DNA of 64,000 nucleotides, taken from positions 33,366 through 97,365 of the forward strand of contig NZ_JAPLAI010000042.1 in the NCBI RefSeq assembly GCF_026393345.1, given 5' to 3'. The number at the start of each line of letters is the position of its first letter. The stretch's first letter is position 1. This document shows positions 8,203 to 17,071 of this stretch, in pieces. The position numbers were made by a program, and so were the translations under genes. The DNA comes from Microbacterium sp. (lineage in GTDB: Bacteria; Actinomycetota; Actinomycetes; Actinomycetales; Microbacteriaceae). The notes beneath the pieces are model-generated. The model was not told the DNA's origin. It saw only the letters and a list, made by a program, of their open reading frames with translations, and did not search any database.

Positions 8203-9201
8203 GTGCAGACACGTCCCCTTCCCCGCGCCGGCCGTGAGGTCTCCGCGATCGGCCTCGGCACCTGGCAGCTCGGCGCCGACTGGGGAGCGGTCGAGGAGAC
8301 CGACGCGCTGGCCGTGCTCGCCGCATCCGTCGAGGCCGGGGTCACCCTGTTCGACACCGCCGACGTCTACGGTGACGGCCGGTCCGAGTCGCTGATCGGA
8401 CGGTTCCTCGCCGAACGCCCGGGCCACGGCATCACGGTGGCCACCAAGATGGGCCGCCGTCTTCCGCAGGAGCCGGAGAACTACACCCCGGCGAATTTCC
8501 GCGCCTGGACCGACAGATCCCGCCGGAACCTCGGCGTGGACACCCTGGACCTGGTACAGCTGCACTGCCCGCCCACCGCAGTGATCGAGGACGACGCCAC
8601 CTACGATGCGCTCGATGCGCTGGTGGCGAGCGGCGCGATTGCCGCCTACGGCGTGTCGGTCGAGACCTGCGACCAGGCGCTCGCCGCCATCGCCCGCCCG
8701 AACGTGGCGAACGTGCAGATTATCCTCAACGCGTTCCGGCTCAAGCCCCTCGACGACGTGCTGCCCGCCGCCGAGGCCGCGGGTGTCGCGATCTTCGCCC
8801 GCGTCCCGCTGGCCTCTGGGCTCCTGTCCGGCCGGTACACCCGCGAGACCTCCTTCGCCGCCGACGACCACCGCGCATTCAACCGGCACGGGGAGGCGTT
8901 CGACCGCGGGGAGACGTTCTCCGGCGTCGACTACGAGACGGGGCTGTCCGCGGTCGCCGAACTGTCGGCGGCCCTGCCCGCCGGCGTCTCGCTGCCAGAG
9001 GCGGCTCTCGCCTGGGTTGCGTCACGGCCCGGGGTGACCAGCGTCATTCCCGGTGCCCGGAAGGTGGCGCAGGCCGAGGGCAATGCCCGGGCCTCGCGCC
9101 TTCTCGAGGAAACGAGCGCATTCGATCTCGCCGCGTTCGATGAGACCGTGCGGGTCGTCTACGACCGGCTGCTGCGCGCCGACATCCACCCGCATTGGTG
9201 A
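8203..9201 (+). CDS. Aldo/keto reductase
   Basis: A 332-residue NADP-dependent oxidoreductase of the aldo/keto reductase superfamily with a TIM-barrel fold. Visible are the N-terminal IGLGTWQLG, the catalytic Asp/Tyr segment FDTADVYGDGRSE, the catalytic Lys in VATKMGRR, the VQLHCPP strand with His, and a C-terminal nucleotide-binding SVIPGARK motif. It resembles the YajO/YghZ-type members, whose substrates are poorly defined. The GTG start has an AAGGAG ribosome site at the right distance. A TACCGT -10 box at 8147-8152 would give a leader of about 45 bases. The 160 bases upstream hold no other gene. Confidence 0.9.
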   Translation: MQTRPLPRAGREVSAIGLGTWQLGADWGAVEETDALAVLAASVEAGVTLFDTADVYGDGRSESLIGRFLAERPGHGITVATKMGRRLPQEPENYTPANFRAWTDRSRRNLGVDTLDLVQLHCPPTAVIEDDATYDALDALVASGAIAAYGVSVETCDQALAAIARPNVANVQIILNAFRLKPLDDVLPAAEAAGVAIFARVPLASGLLSGRYTRETSFAADDHRAFNRHGEAFDRGETFSGVDYETGLSAVAELSAALPAGVSLPEAALAWVASRPGVTSVIPGARKVAQAEGNARASRLLEETSAFDLAAFDETVRVVYDRLLRADIHPHW

Positions 9202-9245
9202 CGCGGACGATTGCAGCGGATGCCGTGCCGGGTGAGGATGAGGGC

Positions 9246-10139
9246 ATGCCCCCCGCATCCCCGTCCTGGCGTCGCTGGACCCCGCTGATCGTGGCGGCCG
9301 CCGTGCTCGTGGGCGCGGCCGTCGCCGTGCCGGTCATCATCGCCGTCCGCGATGGTGCGGAGGTCGCGACCCCCGCCTTCTCCCGCTCACCGGTGCCGTC
9401 CCCGACCCCGTCGCCCACCCCGACCGGTCTCGCGGCAGATGTTGCGGTCTACGACCTGGCAGGGCTGCCTACGGCCGACGTCTTCACCATCATCCCGGCC
9501 CTCCCGGTCGACGACGACCCGTTCGGCGCACCGACGGGTCTGCTCGCGACCCCCGCCACCGCGGCCATCCCGGTGTTCGCACAGCCCGGCGGCGCCCCGG
9601 TGGCCGTGCTGCCGGCGGACCTTCGCTGGGGCGGGTCGACCCTGCCCGTCGTCGCCAGGGACGGCGCCTGGGTCCGGGTGCTCATCAGCGGCCGGCAGGG
9701 CACGCCGCCCGGCGGCAACCCGGCGCAGCTCACCGGCTGGCTGCGCGCCGCCGACGTCGCGCTCACCGAGAACGACACACATGTGGAGGTCAGTCTCTCG
9801 GCCCGCACCATCACGATCGTCAGCGCGGATCTGACCGAGACCGTCACCACCGATTTCGGCTCCGGCGCGGAGGGCACCCCGACCCCGGTCGGCCGCACGT
9901 TCATCATGCACGCCGAGGTCATGCCCTACGCGTACACCCGCGGCCACCCGCTCATCTATCTGGGGGTGCAGTCGCCCACCCTCGCAGGCTTTGACGGCGC
10001 CGACACCGCCGTCACCGCGTTCCACTACCACGACACGCGATCCGGGGCGATCTCGAACGGCTGCATCCGGCTGGATGCGGCGGCGATCGATCGTCTCGCC
10101 CAGCTTCCGGTGGGCATCCCGGTCTACATCGTGGGGTGA
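9246..10139 (+). CDS. L,D-transpeptidase (YkuD domain), membrane-anchored
   Basis: A 297-residue cell-wall enzyme. The YkuD domain forms 3-3 crosslinks in peptidoglycan or attaches proteins to it through a catalytic cysteine. An N-terminal membrane anchor (about residues 13-35) is followed by a Pro/Ser/Thr-rich linker, an SH3-like segment, and the catalytic domain in the last ~110 residues. The catalytic site reads FHYHDTRSGAISNGCIRL: the conserved His, then the S-x-GC-x-R motif with the nucleophile Cys. ATG 9246 was chosen because it places the anchor at the N-terminus and has a GAGG ribosome site; an upstream GTG at 9195 is less likely. It acts outside the membrane. Confidence 0.88.
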   Translation: MPPASPSWRRWTPLIVAAAVLVGAAVAVPVIIAVRDGAEVATPAFSRSPVPSPTPSPTPTGLAADVAVYDLAGLPTADVFTIIPALPVDDDPFGAPTGLLATPATAAIPVFAQPGGAPVAVLPADLRWGGSTLPVVARDGAWVRVLISGRQGTPPGGNPAQLTGWLRAADVALTENDTHVEVSLSARTITIVSADLTETVTTDFGSGAEGTPTPVGRTFIMHAEVMPYAYTRGHPLIYLGVQSPTLAGFDGADTAVTAFHYHDTRSGAISNGCIRLDAAAIDRLAQLPVGIPVYIVG

Positions 10140-10162
10140 GCCCGACCACCCCTGCCCGGCGA

Positions 10163-10168
10163 TAGGGT
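10163..10168 (+). promoter_or_regulatory. -10 box of the glycosyltransferase gene
   Basis: TAGGGT lies six bases before the GTG at 10175, consistent with a leaderless transcript independent of the upstream transpeptidase. Confidence 0.45.
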
Positions 10169-10174
10169 GGCGCT

Positions 10175-10954
10175 GTGACGAGCCCGATGCGCATCGTCGT
10201 CGTGGTGCCCTGCCGCAACGACGCCACCCTGCTCGAGGCGTGCCTGCAGGCGCTCGCCGTGCAGACCCGGCCCCCGGATGGCGTCATCGTCGTCGACAAC
10301 GGCAGCACGGACGATTCCGCGGCCGTCGCCCGCCGCTACGGTGCCGAGGTGTACCCGGAGCCCCGCGTGGGGGTGTGGCCCGCCGCCGCCCACGGCTACG
10401 ACCGGGCCGACGCCGATCTGATCGCACGGCTCGACGCCGATTCCCGACCGCATCCGGATTGGATCGAGCGGCTGGAGCGGGCTTTCACCGACGATCCCGG
10501 GCTCGGGGTGCTCACCGGCGGTGCGGAGTTCTACGGCATCGACCGGATCGGCGCGTTCCTCGGCGCGCACTGGTACATCGGCGGCGGCCGGGTGTGGGTG
10601 AAGCTGTGGCTCGGAATCCCGCTCGTGTTCGGCTCGAACTTCGCCATGCGGCGGGCGATCTGGGAGCGCGTCCGCGACCGGGTGCGGCGCGATGACCCCC
10701 GCATCCACGACGATCTCGATCTCACCATCCACCTCCGTGCCTCGGACGGCGTGCGGTGGGACCCCGATCTGCGGATGCCGGTCTCCGCCCGACCGCTGAC
10801 CTCGGTGAAGGGCCTTGCCCGCCGGGTGTGGCGGGTGCTGCCGACCTTCGCGGCGAGCTGGCCGGACGGCCGGTTCCGCGCCGCCGTGCGCGACGACGTA
10901 CCGGCGGCCCCCTGGGCCGACGGCGAAGAACTGTCCCCCGGCTACGGGCGGTGA
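10175..10954 (+). CDS. Family 2 glycosyltransferase
   Basis: A 259-residue nucleotide-sugar-dependent glycosyltransferase with a GT-A fold. The N-terminus has the usual VVVPCRNDATLLEACL segment, then VVDNGSTDDS, and the metal-binding acidic motif RLDADSRP (D-x-D) near residue 90. An ND-like acidic patch IHDDLDLTIHLR lies near 175 where the catalytic base is expected. There is no clear membrane helix apart from one hydrophobic stretch near 125-150. Acceptor and donor are unknown. The downstream prepilin-peptidase-like gene follows after six bases and is probably co-transcribed. Confidence 0.88.
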   Translation: MTSPMRIVVVVPCRNDATLLEACLQALAVQTRPPDGVIVVDNGSTDDSAAVARRYGAEVYPEPRVGVWPAAAHGYDRADADLIARLDADSRPHPDWIERLERAFTDDPGLGVLTGGAEFYGIDRIGAFLGAHWYIGGGRVWVKLWLGIPLVFGSNFAMRRAIWERVRDRVRRDDPRIHDDLDLTIHLRASDGVRWDPDLRMPVSARPLTSVKGLARRVWRVLPTFAASWPDGRFRAAVRDDVPAAPWADGEELSPGYGR

Positions 10955-10960
10955 CTCCCG

Positions 10961-11446
10961 ATGACGGCGGTGGGCGACGCGGCGGTGCTCGTGGCCTACG
11001 TCGCCTTCGCGGTGCTCAGCGTCCTGCTCGCGGTGATCGACCTGCGCACGCATCGGCTGCCGCATCCGATCGTGCTGCCGGCCTACCCGGTGGCATGGGT
11101 CCTGCTCGGGCTCGCCTCGGTCGCCCACGGTGACGGGGGTGCGTTCCTGCGCGCGCTCGTCGGGATGCTGGCGCTGTTCGCCTTCTACGCCGTCCTGCGC
11201 GCCCTCCAACCGGGCGGGATGGGCGGGGGAGACGTCACCCTCGCGGGGCTGATCGGATTCCTGCTGGCGTACCTCGGGTGGGATCCGCTGCTCGTCGGAG
11301 CGGCTGCCGGCTTCCTCCTCGGCGGATTCTTCAGCCTCGTCGTGCTGCTCACCCACCGGGTCGACCGCCGCACCGCGATCCCCTTCGGACCGTGGATGCT
11401 GCTCGGCGCCTGGATCGGCATCGCTGTCCCCGCGGCCCTCAGCTAA
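10961..11446 (+). CDS. Prepilin peptidase-like aspartic protease (A24 family)
   Basis: A 161-residue membrane protein matching the catalytic half of type IV prepilin peptidases, which cleave the leader of pilin-like proteins on the cytoplasmic face. It has about five to six hydrophobic segments. The two catalytic aspartates can be placed: one in VIDLRTHRLP after the first helix and one in GMGGGDV, the GxGD-type site. It lacks the N-terminal methylase domain of full PilD proteins, as usual in actinobacteria. No pilin genes are seen nearby, so its substrate lies elsewhere. It ends with TAA. Confidence 0.85.
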   Translation: MTAVGDAAVLVAYVAFAVLSVLLAVIDLRTHRLPHPIVLPAYPVAWVLLGLASVAHGDGGAFLRALVGMLALFAFYAVLRALQPGGMGGGDVTLAGLIGFLLAYLGWDPLLVGAAAGFLLGGFFSLVVLLTHRVDRRTAIPFGPWMLLGAWIGIAVPAALS

Positions 11447-11495
11447 GCCGCCGCGCCGGGTGTGTCAAGGACGGGGAGGACGCTCCTGCGGCGGA

Positions 11496-11501
11496 TAGCG
11501 T
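11496..11501 (+). promoter_or_regulatory. -10 box of the YihY gene
   Basis: TAGCGT ends six bases before the ATG at 11508, again the leaderless spacing. Confidence 0.45.
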
Positions 11502-11507
11502 GGGGTC

Positions 11508-12545
11508 ATGTCCGACCCCGCCGCCTCAGACCCCGCCGCGCCGAAGGCCGGCCCCGGGATCCCCGCGCGCCTCATCGCCTGGGCGCTGCAGCGCAAGCCC
11601 GTCCGTGCCTTCCTGCTCTACAGCGAACACCGCGGACCGGCGCTCGCAGACGGCATCACCTACCGCACCCTGTTCAGCGTGTTCGCCGGCGTCCTGCTGG
11701 GGTTCTCCCTCGCTGCGCTCTGGCTGTCCGGCAACCCGACCGCGTGGGACGCCCTCGTCGCGGCCGTGGACAACGCCATCCCGGGCATCGGCGACATCAT
11801 CAATTTCGACGACTTCCCGGCGCCGGCCGGGCTCACCGTCGCCGGGATCGTGTCGATCATCGGACTCGTGGGCGCCGCCATCGGGGCGATCGGATCGCTG
11901 CGTGCGGCGCTGCGGACGATCGCCGGCAAGATCCACGACGACATGTTCTTCGTCTGGGTGCTGCTGCGAAACCTTCTGCTCGCGATCATCGTCGGTGGTC
12001 TCCTGGCGGCCTCCGCCGCCGCGACCGTCATCGGCTCCGCCTCCATCGAGACGGTGACCGGCTGGCTGGGACTGCCGAAGGACTCGTTCCTCGTGAACGC
12101 CGCGACGACCGCGGTATCGCTCGTGATCACCTTCGCCCTGGACACGGTCGCGATCGTCATCGCGTTCCGGATGCTGTCCGGGGTCCGGGCCCCCGCGCGG
12201 GCACTGTGGACCGGGGCGCTCCTGGGCGGGTTCGCCCTCACCGTGCTGCAGACGCTCTCGGGGCTGTTCGTCGGTGGGGCGAAGTCCAACCCGCTGCTGG
12301 CCACCTTCGCGTCCCTCATCGCGCTGCTGCTGTGGCTGAACCTCTCGTCGCAGGTCATCCTCATCGCCGCCGCGTACATCGTCACCGGGGTGGAGGACGC
12401 GGCGGACCGGGTGCATGCGCGGTACGCCGCGACGACCTTCGCCCAGCGCCGGGTGCGCCGGGCAGAGATCGATGTGCAGGCCGCGACCGACGAACTGCGC
12501 GCCGCGCAGGAAGCGGAACATCACGAGCGGGCTGCCGGGTCATGA
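11508..12545 (+). CDS. YihY/BrkB-family membrane protein
   Basis: A 345-residue inner-membrane protein of the YihY / BrkB family (once mislabelled ribonuclease BN). It shows about six hydrophobic segments, the family's DGITYRTLFSVFAGVLLG region near residue 45, and an LLWLNLSSQVILIAAAYIV segment near 270-290. The C-terminal ~50 residues form a charged helix probably exposed in the cytoplasm. Its function is unknown; transport or secretion roles have been suggested for the family. The stop overlaps the start of the following epimerase gene by four bases, so translation is probably coupled. Confidence 0.88.
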   Translation: MSDPAASDPAAPKAGPGIPARLIAWALQRKPVRAFLLYSEHRGPALADGITYRTLFSVFAGVLLGFSLAALWLSGNPTAWDALVAAVDNAIPGIGDIINFDDFPAPAGLTVAGIVSIIGLVGAAIGAIGSLRAALRTIAGKIHDDMFFVWVLLRNLLLAIIVGGLLAASAAATVIGSASIETVTGWLGLPKDSFLVNAATTAVSLVITFALDTVAIVIAFRMLSGVRAPARALWTGALLGGFALTVLQTLSGLFVGGAKSNPLLATFASLIALLLWLNLSSQVILIAAAYIVTGVEDAADRVHARYAATTFAQRRVRRAEIDVQAATDELRAAQEAEHHERAAGS

Positions 12546-13270
12546 TCACCGTCCCCGCGTACACGGCCGGCCAGGTCGCCGCCGCCGAACTCCCGCTCCT
12601 CGACCGGGGCGAACCACTGATGGCTCGCGCGGCGGCCGCGCTCGCCGAGATCGCCCGCAAGGAAGGCGTCCTCGGCGACCGGGGCATCCTCATCCTCGCC
12701 GGCCGAGGGGACAACGGAGCGGACGCGCTGCTCGCCGGCGGTCACCTGGCCGCGGCCGGTCTCACGGTCGATGCCGTGCTCACTGCGGGCGACGCCCGCC
12801 CACACGCGGTCGAGGCCGCGGTGGCGCACGGGGTCCGCATCCGTGACGCCGCCGATATCCACCCCGGTGAGCATTCCGTGATCGTCGATGGCATCCTCGG
12901 CATCGGCACCCAGGGCGATCCGGTGCTGCGCGGGGACGCGCGCACCGTGGTGGCGGCGCTGCTGCCCGCCGTCCGGGTGGGTCGTACGCACGTCGTCGCC
13001 GTCGATCTGCCGAGCGGGCTGCATCCGGATCTTGGGACCGTCGCCGACGACCTCGTGCTGCCGGCCGCCGTCACCGCCACGTTCGGCGCGGTCAAGGCGG
13101 GACTGGCCCGCGGCCGGGGACCCGAGCTCACCGGATACCTCGTCCTCGTCGACATCGGGCTCGACCTGCGCACGGCGGAGCCTGCCGGTACCGCGGCGGT
13201 CGACGAGATCGTCGAGGCGCGGGACCCGTCAGCGGGCGTAGCGGTCGACGAACGTGCGCAGCATCTGTGA
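12542..13270 (+). CDS. nnrE: NAD(P)H-hydrate epimerase (YjeF N-terminal domain)
   Basis: A 242-residue stand-alone epimerase that converts the R and S forms of damaged NAD(P)H hydrate so that a dehydratase can repair them. The YjeF_N signature appears as LAGRGDNGADALLAGGHLA near residues 55-73, slightly divergent from the usual GxGNNGGDG. The catalytic Asp region lies at IVDGILGIG, followed by VAVDLPSG. The C-terminal kinase-like dehydratase domain (NnrD) is absent, so that activity must be encoded elsewhere. The start codon ATG overlaps the YihY stop. Its last 42 bases overlap the 3' end of the convergent amidotransferase gene. Confidence 0.82.
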   Translation: MITVPAYTAGQVAAAELPLLDRGEPLMARAAAALAEIARKEGVLGDRGILILAGRGDNGADALLAGGHLAAAGLTVDAVLTAGDARPHAVEAAVAHGVRIRDAADIHPGEHSVIVDGILGIGTQGDPVLRGDARTVVAALLPAVRVGRTHVVAVDLPSGLHPDLGTVADDLVLPAAVTATFGAVKAGLARGRGPELTGYLVLVDIGLDLRTAEPAGTAAVDEIVEARDPSAGVAVDERAQHL

Positions 13271-13960
13271 GGGGTGGCTCACCGGAGTGCGGCGCACCGC
13301 ATCCAGGGTGAGCTCCAGTTCGTCGTCACCGAAGTAGCCGTAGCCCGCGTAGGCGTGGATGCGGGTCGTGATGCCGTCGACGTCGAGTTCCGGGTGGAAC
13401 TGCGTCGCGTACACGTTCTGACCCGACCGGAACGCCTGCACCGGGCAGGCCGGCGACGAGGCCAGCAGCGTGAGGTGCGACGGCAGCACGCTGACGGACT
13501 CCTTGTGGCCGACGAACGCGTCGAACGTGTCGGGGAGGCCGGCGAACAGCGGATCGGCGCGCCCGGCGTCGGTGAGCGTCACCGGGACGATGGAGATGGG
13601 CTCGCTATGGGTTCGGTCCACCTGCGCGCCCTGGTGCACGCCGAGCGTGCCCACGCCATAGCAGGCGCCGAGGAAGGGTGCGTCCGCGGCGACCACGCGG
13701 TCGAGCAGTGCCCCCATCTCCGTTTCGACCCGTCGCTGCGCCGCGGACTTCTTTTCCGGTGCGTCGGAGGCGTTGAACGGGCCGCCGCCCACGATGATGC
13801 CGGAGATTGCGTCGAGATCGAGCGGCGGCATCGGCTCCGCCTCGAGCCGGATGCGGATGAGTTCCCGCTCCTCCAGCCCGCTGTAACGCAGGAACAGGTC
13901 GTATTCCTCGTCCGCCGGACCCGATTCGGCGCGGGTGGCGAGGAGGACGAAGGGCTGCAC
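13229..13960 (-). CDS. Class I glutamine amidotransferase-like protein
   Basis: A 243-residue protein of the GATase1 fold, which releases ammonia from glutamine or a related gamma-glutamyl bond. The catalytic triad is visible: the nucleophile Cys in FLGACYGVG near residue 100 and His/Glu in ATQFHPELD near 190. It is free-standing, with no synthase domain, and resembles the GuaA-type paralogues annotated as GMP synthase-related. The real substrate is unknown. The GTG start is supported by a TACAAT -10 box six bases upstream. The 3' end overlaps nnrE on the other strand. Confidence 0.85.
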   Translation of the reverse strand: MQPFVLLATRAESGPADEEYDLFLRYSGLEERELIRIRLEAEPMPPLDLDAISGIIVGGGPFNASDAPEKKSAAQRRVETEMGALLDRVVAADAPFLGACYGVGTLGVHQGAQVDRTHSEPISIVPVTLTDAGRADPLFAGLPDTFDAFVGHKESVSVLPSHLTLLASSPACPVQAFRSGQNVYATQFHPELDVDGITTRIHAYAGYGYFGDDELELTLDAVRRTPVSHPSQMLRTFVDRYAR

Positions 13961-13966
13961 GCGGGA

Positions 13967-13972
13967 ATTGTA
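13967..13972 (-). promoter_or_regulatory. -10 box of the amidotransferase gene
   Basis: TACAAT on the minus strand, close to the consensus TATAAT, lies six bases before the GTG start. It is the best -10 match among the leaderless promoters in the window. Confidence 0.6.
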
Positions 13973-14003
13973 CGCGGTCCGACCGATCGGAGTGTGCGGT
14001 GGC

Positions 14004-14009
14004 TAGGCT
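14004..14009 (+). promoter_or_regulatory. -10 box of the 79-aa protein / CYTH operon
   Basis: TAGGCT lies six bases before ATG 14016 and would drive both that gene and the overlapping CYTH gene. Confidence 0.5.
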
Positions 14010-14015
14010 GAGGCC

Positions 14016-14255
14016 ATGGCTATCGCACGACTTTCCGGAGGCCCGCTCGACGGGCAGGTAATCCCGCTCGACGACACCGTGGACGACGCGTACATCGCGT
14101 CGTACAACGAAGGGCAGATCGTCTACCGCCGCGTGGGGGAGGACCAGCACGCGGGCGCGACCGACGGCCCCACCGAGGCGCTGTTCTCCTTCGTCGAGTC
14201 GACCGAGCCCCTCGACGTCACCGCCGGCGACGTGGACGACGTCCCGCACTCGTGA
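14016..14255 (+). CDS. Small conserved hypothetical protein, 79 aa
   Basis: An acidic 79-residue protein with no membrane segment. It begins ARLSGGPLDGQVIPL, a beta-like pattern, and has no recognised domain. The start is fixed by the -10 box six bases upstream. Its stop overlaps the GTG of the CYTH gene by four bases, so the two are translationally coupled and may act together. Function unknown. Confidence 0.7.
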   Translation: MAIARLSGGPLDGQVIPLDDTVDDAYIASYNEGQIVYRRVGEDQHAGATDGPTEALFSFVESTEPLDVTAGDVDDVPHS

Positions 14256-14881
14256 CCGACGCGTCGGCGGACGGACACACGCGGGAGATCGAGGTCGAGC
14301 AGAAGTTCGACGTCGACGCGGCGGTGGAACTCCCCGACTGGACACTGCTGCCCGAGGTGGCGGCGGTGGGGGAGGCGGAGGTCCGCGAGCTCGACGCCCG
14401 GTACCTCGACACCCCCGACCTCGCGCTCGGCCGCGCGAAGGTGGCGTTGCGGCGCCGCACGGGCGGTCCGGACGAGGGGTGGCATGTGAAGATCTCGGCC
14501 GCCGACGGCCGCCACGAGTGGCACTGGCCGCTCGGTGAGTCCACCGATGTCCCGGATGCGGTCGCCGAGGCGCTCGCGGACCGTGCCGTGCCGCCGTTCA
14601 CCCCGATCGCCCGCATCCGCAACCACCGGGTGGCCTACGCCCTCACCGACCGTGACGGCGGGAAGCTCGCGGAGGTGGTCGACGACCACGTGACCGCGAC
14701 CGCGGAACGAACCGGACGGGTCAGCAGCTGGCGCGAGTGGGAGGTCGAGCTCGGCCCCGCAGCGCCATCCGATGGCGTGTGGCGCGAGGCGTTCTTCGCC
14801 GCCGTCGAAGCGCTGGTGCGCGGCGCGGGCGGCGCCCCGGCCGCATCCGATTCCAAGCTGGGACGTGCGCTCGGACTCTGA
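14252..14881 (+). CDS. CYTH-domain protein (triphosphate tunnel metalloenzyme)
   Basis: A 209-residue CYTH-fold protein. The family signature ExExK is present at the N-terminus as EIEVEQKF. Further pairs of charged residues line the expected tunnel (ARYLDTPD, ALRRRTGG, WHVKI, WREWEVEL). Relatives hydrolyse inorganic triphosphate or thiamine triphosphate; which applies here cannot be told. No CHAD domain is fused. The GTG start overlaps the previous gene. A strong hairpin follows the stop. Confidence 0.88.
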   Translation: MTDASADGHTREIEVEQKFDVDAAVELPDWTLLPEVAAVGEAEVRELDARYLDTPDLALGRAKVALRRRTGGPDEGWHVKISAADGRHEWHWPLGESTDVPDAVAEALADRAVPPFTPIARIRNHRVAYALTDRDGGKLAEVVDDHVTATAERTGRVSSWREWEVELGPAAPSDGVWREAFFAAVEALVRGAGGAPAASDSKLGRALGL

Positions 14882-14893
14882 CCCGTACACGTG

Positions 14894-14931
14894 ACGAGGG
14901 CGGCCCCGGATCTCTCCGGTGCCGCCCTCGT
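14894..14931. terminator. Bidirectional hairpin between convergent CYTH and lpdA
   Basis: An 11-base-pair outer stem (ACGAGGGCGGC with its complement) continues, after a single mismatch, into a five-base-pair inner stem with a four-base loop. No T tract is present on either side, so termination may rely on Rho or on the stem alone. It lies between two converging genes. Confidence 0.65.
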
Positions 14932-14946
14932 GGTCTCTGCCGTGGG

Positions 14947-16347
14947 TCAGAGGTTGATCATGTGTCCCGCGAGGCCGTGGAAGGCCTCCTGCACCGCCTC
15001 GGACAGCGTGGGGTGCGTGTGGACGTTGCGAGCCGCCTCGAGGGCCGTGAGGTCCCACTTCTGAGCCAGCGTCAGCTCCGGCAGCAGCTCCGACACGTCG
15101 GGTCCGATGAGGTGGCCGCCGAGGAGCTCGAGGTGCTCGCCGTCCGCAATCAGCTTGACGAAGCCAATGGGCTCGCCCAGACCGTTCGCCTTGCCGTTGG
15201 CGCTGAACGGGAACTTCGCGACCTTGACGTCGTAGCCGGCGTCCCGCGCCTGCTGCTCGGTGAGGCCGAACGAGGCGACCTGCGGCGAGCAGAACGTCGC
15301 GCGCGGCATCATCCGGTAGTCGCCGAGAGTCTGCGTCTCCGCCTTGCCGATGGTCTCGGCGGCGACGACCGCCTGCGCCTCGGCGACGTGCGCGAGCTGC
15401 AGCTTCGCGGTGACGTCACCGATGGCGTAGATGCCGTCGACGTTCGTGCGCATGTAGTCGTCGATCTCGATGGCCCCACGTTCGGTGAGCTTCACACCGG
15501 TGTTCTCCAGCCCGAAGCCGGTCACGTTCGGGGCGAACCCGATCGACATGAGCACGCGGTCGGCCTCGAGGGACCCCTTGGCGCCGTCGGCGTTGGCGCT
15601 GTACGACACCGACACCGACGAGCCGTTGTCGACGATCGACTCGACCTTGGTGGAGGTGAGGATGTCGATCCCGTACTTCTTGTACTGGCGCTGGATCTCC
15701 TTGGAGACCTCGGCGTCCTCGTTGGGCAGCGCCCGGTCGAGGAATTCGATGATGGTGACCTTCACGCCGAAGTTGCTCAGCACATAGGCGAACTCCATGC
15801 CGATGGCGCCGGCGCCCACGATCGCGATGGAGTTCGGGAGTTCACGGTTGAGGATCTGCTCCTCGTAGGTCACCACGTTCTCGCTCAGCGTGACGCCGGG
15901 AAGCAGACGCACCGTCGAGCCGGTGGCGATGATCGCGTTGTCGAAGGTGACGCGCTCGGTGGAACCGTCGGTCTTGGCGACATCGATGGTGTGGGCGTCG
16001 GCGAACGTGCCCCGACCCTCGTACTCGGTCACCTTGTTCTTCTTCATCAGGAAGTGGATGCCCTTGACGTGGGTCGCGGCCACGGTGCGGCTGCGGTCCC
16101 ACGCGGTGCCGAAGTCGAAGTGCACGTCACCGGAGATGCCGAACAGCTCAGCCTGGTGGGTGAAGGTGTGCGCGAGGTCCGCGTTGCGGATGAGCGCCTT
16201 GGAGGGGATGCAGCCGACGTTGAGGCACACACCGCCCCAGTACTTCTCTTCGATGATGGCGACCGAGAGGCCCAGCTGTGCGCTGCGAACCGCTGCGACA
16301 TAGCCGCCGGGGCCCGCGCCGAGGATAACGACGTCGTAATGAGGCAT
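14947..16347 (-). CDS. lpdA: Dihydrolipoyl dehydrogenase (E3)
   Basis: A 466-residue flavoenzyme that reoxidises dihydrolipoamide in the pyruvate and 2-oxoglutarate dehydrogenase complexes using FAD and NAD+. Visible are the N-terminal FAD site [13 protein letters not shown], the redox-active disulfide [14 protein letters not shown] near residue 40, the NAD site [13 protein letters not shown], the second FAD motif YAIGDV, and a C-terminal active-site His-Glu region (HTHPTLSE). Length is normal. The ATG start lies six bases after a TAGGCT -10 box, and that box contains the stop codon of copC. No other dehydrogenase subunits are adjacent. Confidence 0.96.
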   Translation of the reverse strand: MPHYDVVILGAGPGGYVAAVRSAQLGLSVAIIEEKYWGGVCLNVGCIPSKALIRNADLAHTFTHQAELFGISGDVHFDFGTAWDRSRTVAATHVKGIHFLMKKNKVTEYEGRGTFADAHTIDVAKTDGSTERVTFDNAIIATGSTVRLLPGVTLSENVVTYEEQILNRELPNSIAIVGAGAIGMEFAYVLSNFGVKVTIIEFLDRALPNEDAEVSKEIQRQYKKYGIDILTSTKVESIVDNGSSVSVSYSANADGAKGSLEADRVLMSIGFAPNVTGFGLENTGVKLTERGAIEIDDYMRTNVDGIYAIGDVTAKLQLAHVAEAQAVVAAETIGKAETQTLGDYRMMPRATFCSPQVASFGLTEQQARDAGYDVKVAKFPFSANGKANGLGEPIGFVKLIADGEHLELLGGHLIGPDVSELLPELTLAQKWDLTALEAARNVHTHPTLSEAVQEAFHGLAGHMINL

Positions 16348-16353
16348 GCTCTC

Positions 16354-16359
16354 AGCCTA
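16354..16359 (-). promoter_or_regulatory. -10 box of lpdA containing the copC stop codon
   Basis: On the minus strand TAGGCT lies six bases before the lpdA ATG. Its first three bases are the TAG stop of copC, so the upstream stop and the downstream promoter are the same sequence. Confidence 0.55.
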
Positions 16360-17022
16360 TCGCTCGATGGAGTCGTCTCGTCCCGCGCTGCGGGTGGCGG
16401 CAGCGTCCTTTCCCTGCCGCGCGCGGGCGGCGAGCAGGGTGATCACGGCGGCGAGTACGAGGAGCACGATCACGGCGCCGATGATCCACGGCAGTGGGCT
16501 CGCGGCGTCGTCCTCGACGGTCGTCGTCACGAGCGGCGTCTCGCTCGGGCTCGCCTCCTCGGAGGGGACGACGGACGCCGACGCCGACGCCGTGACGGTG
16601 GGGGTCGGCTCCGCCGTCGCCGGGCCCGCCACAGTGAACGACAGCTCGCCCGACACCGGGTGGCCGTCGCTGGAGACCACGCGCCACAGCACGGTGATGT
16701 TCCCCGTCGCCGTCCCGTCGAGCGGCTGCGTCACCACGTTCTGATTCGTTTCGGGGGAGCCGCTCGACAGCTCCGTGCCGGCCGCATCCGTGACCTGCAC
16801 CACGGTGCTGCCCTCGTCGGAGAGGAGTGCGGCGCTGAAGGACAGCGTGAGTGCGGCGGGGAGGACTTCGACAGTCGTGCCGTTCGCGGGGTCGGAGGAG
16901 ATGAGTGAGTCGTGGGCGGCGGCGGGGCGCGCCGACAGCAGGACGGCGCTCCCGGCCAGCAGCAGCGCGAGGAGCGCGAGGACGACGGGGCGGAGCACGC
17001 GGCGAGTCGGATGTGCGATCAC
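16357..17022 (-). CDS. CopC-domain copper resistance protein, membrane-anchored
   Basis: A 221-residue exported protein. A signal peptide (hydrophobic at about residues 10-30, ending ARPAAA) is followed by mature AHDS, placing the copper-binding His at the new N-terminus as in CopC proteins. The beta-sandwich domain follows (SSDPANGTTVEVLP, then SSDGHPVSGELSFTV with the second metal-site His). After a Thr/Ser/Pro-rich linker, one C-terminal helix (about 180-202) anchors it. The GTG at 17022 was chosen because a TAGGCT box ends seven bases before it. It is divergent from a cysteine-rich copper-storage-like gene, so this is a small copper locus. Confidence 0.85.
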   Translation of the reverse strand: MIAHPTRRVLRPVVLALLALLLAGSAVLLSARPAAAHDSLISSDPANGTTVEVLPAALTLSFSAALLSDEGSTVVQVTDAAGTELSSGSPETNQNVVTQPLDGTATGNITVLWRVVSSDGHPVSGELSFTVAGPATAEPTPTVTASASASVVPSEEASPSETPLVTTTVEDDAASPLPWIIGAVIVLLVLAAVITLLAARARQGKDAAATRSAGRDDSIER

Positions 17023-17071
17023 GAGCACGAGCCTACGAGGAGTTCCCGTGCACGCGGTGAGCGTCGGGTCT

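Noticed and set aside
13229..13960. Calling the amidotransferase GMP synthase
   Set aside because: It has only the glutaminase fold; the ATP-pyrophosphatase domain is absent.
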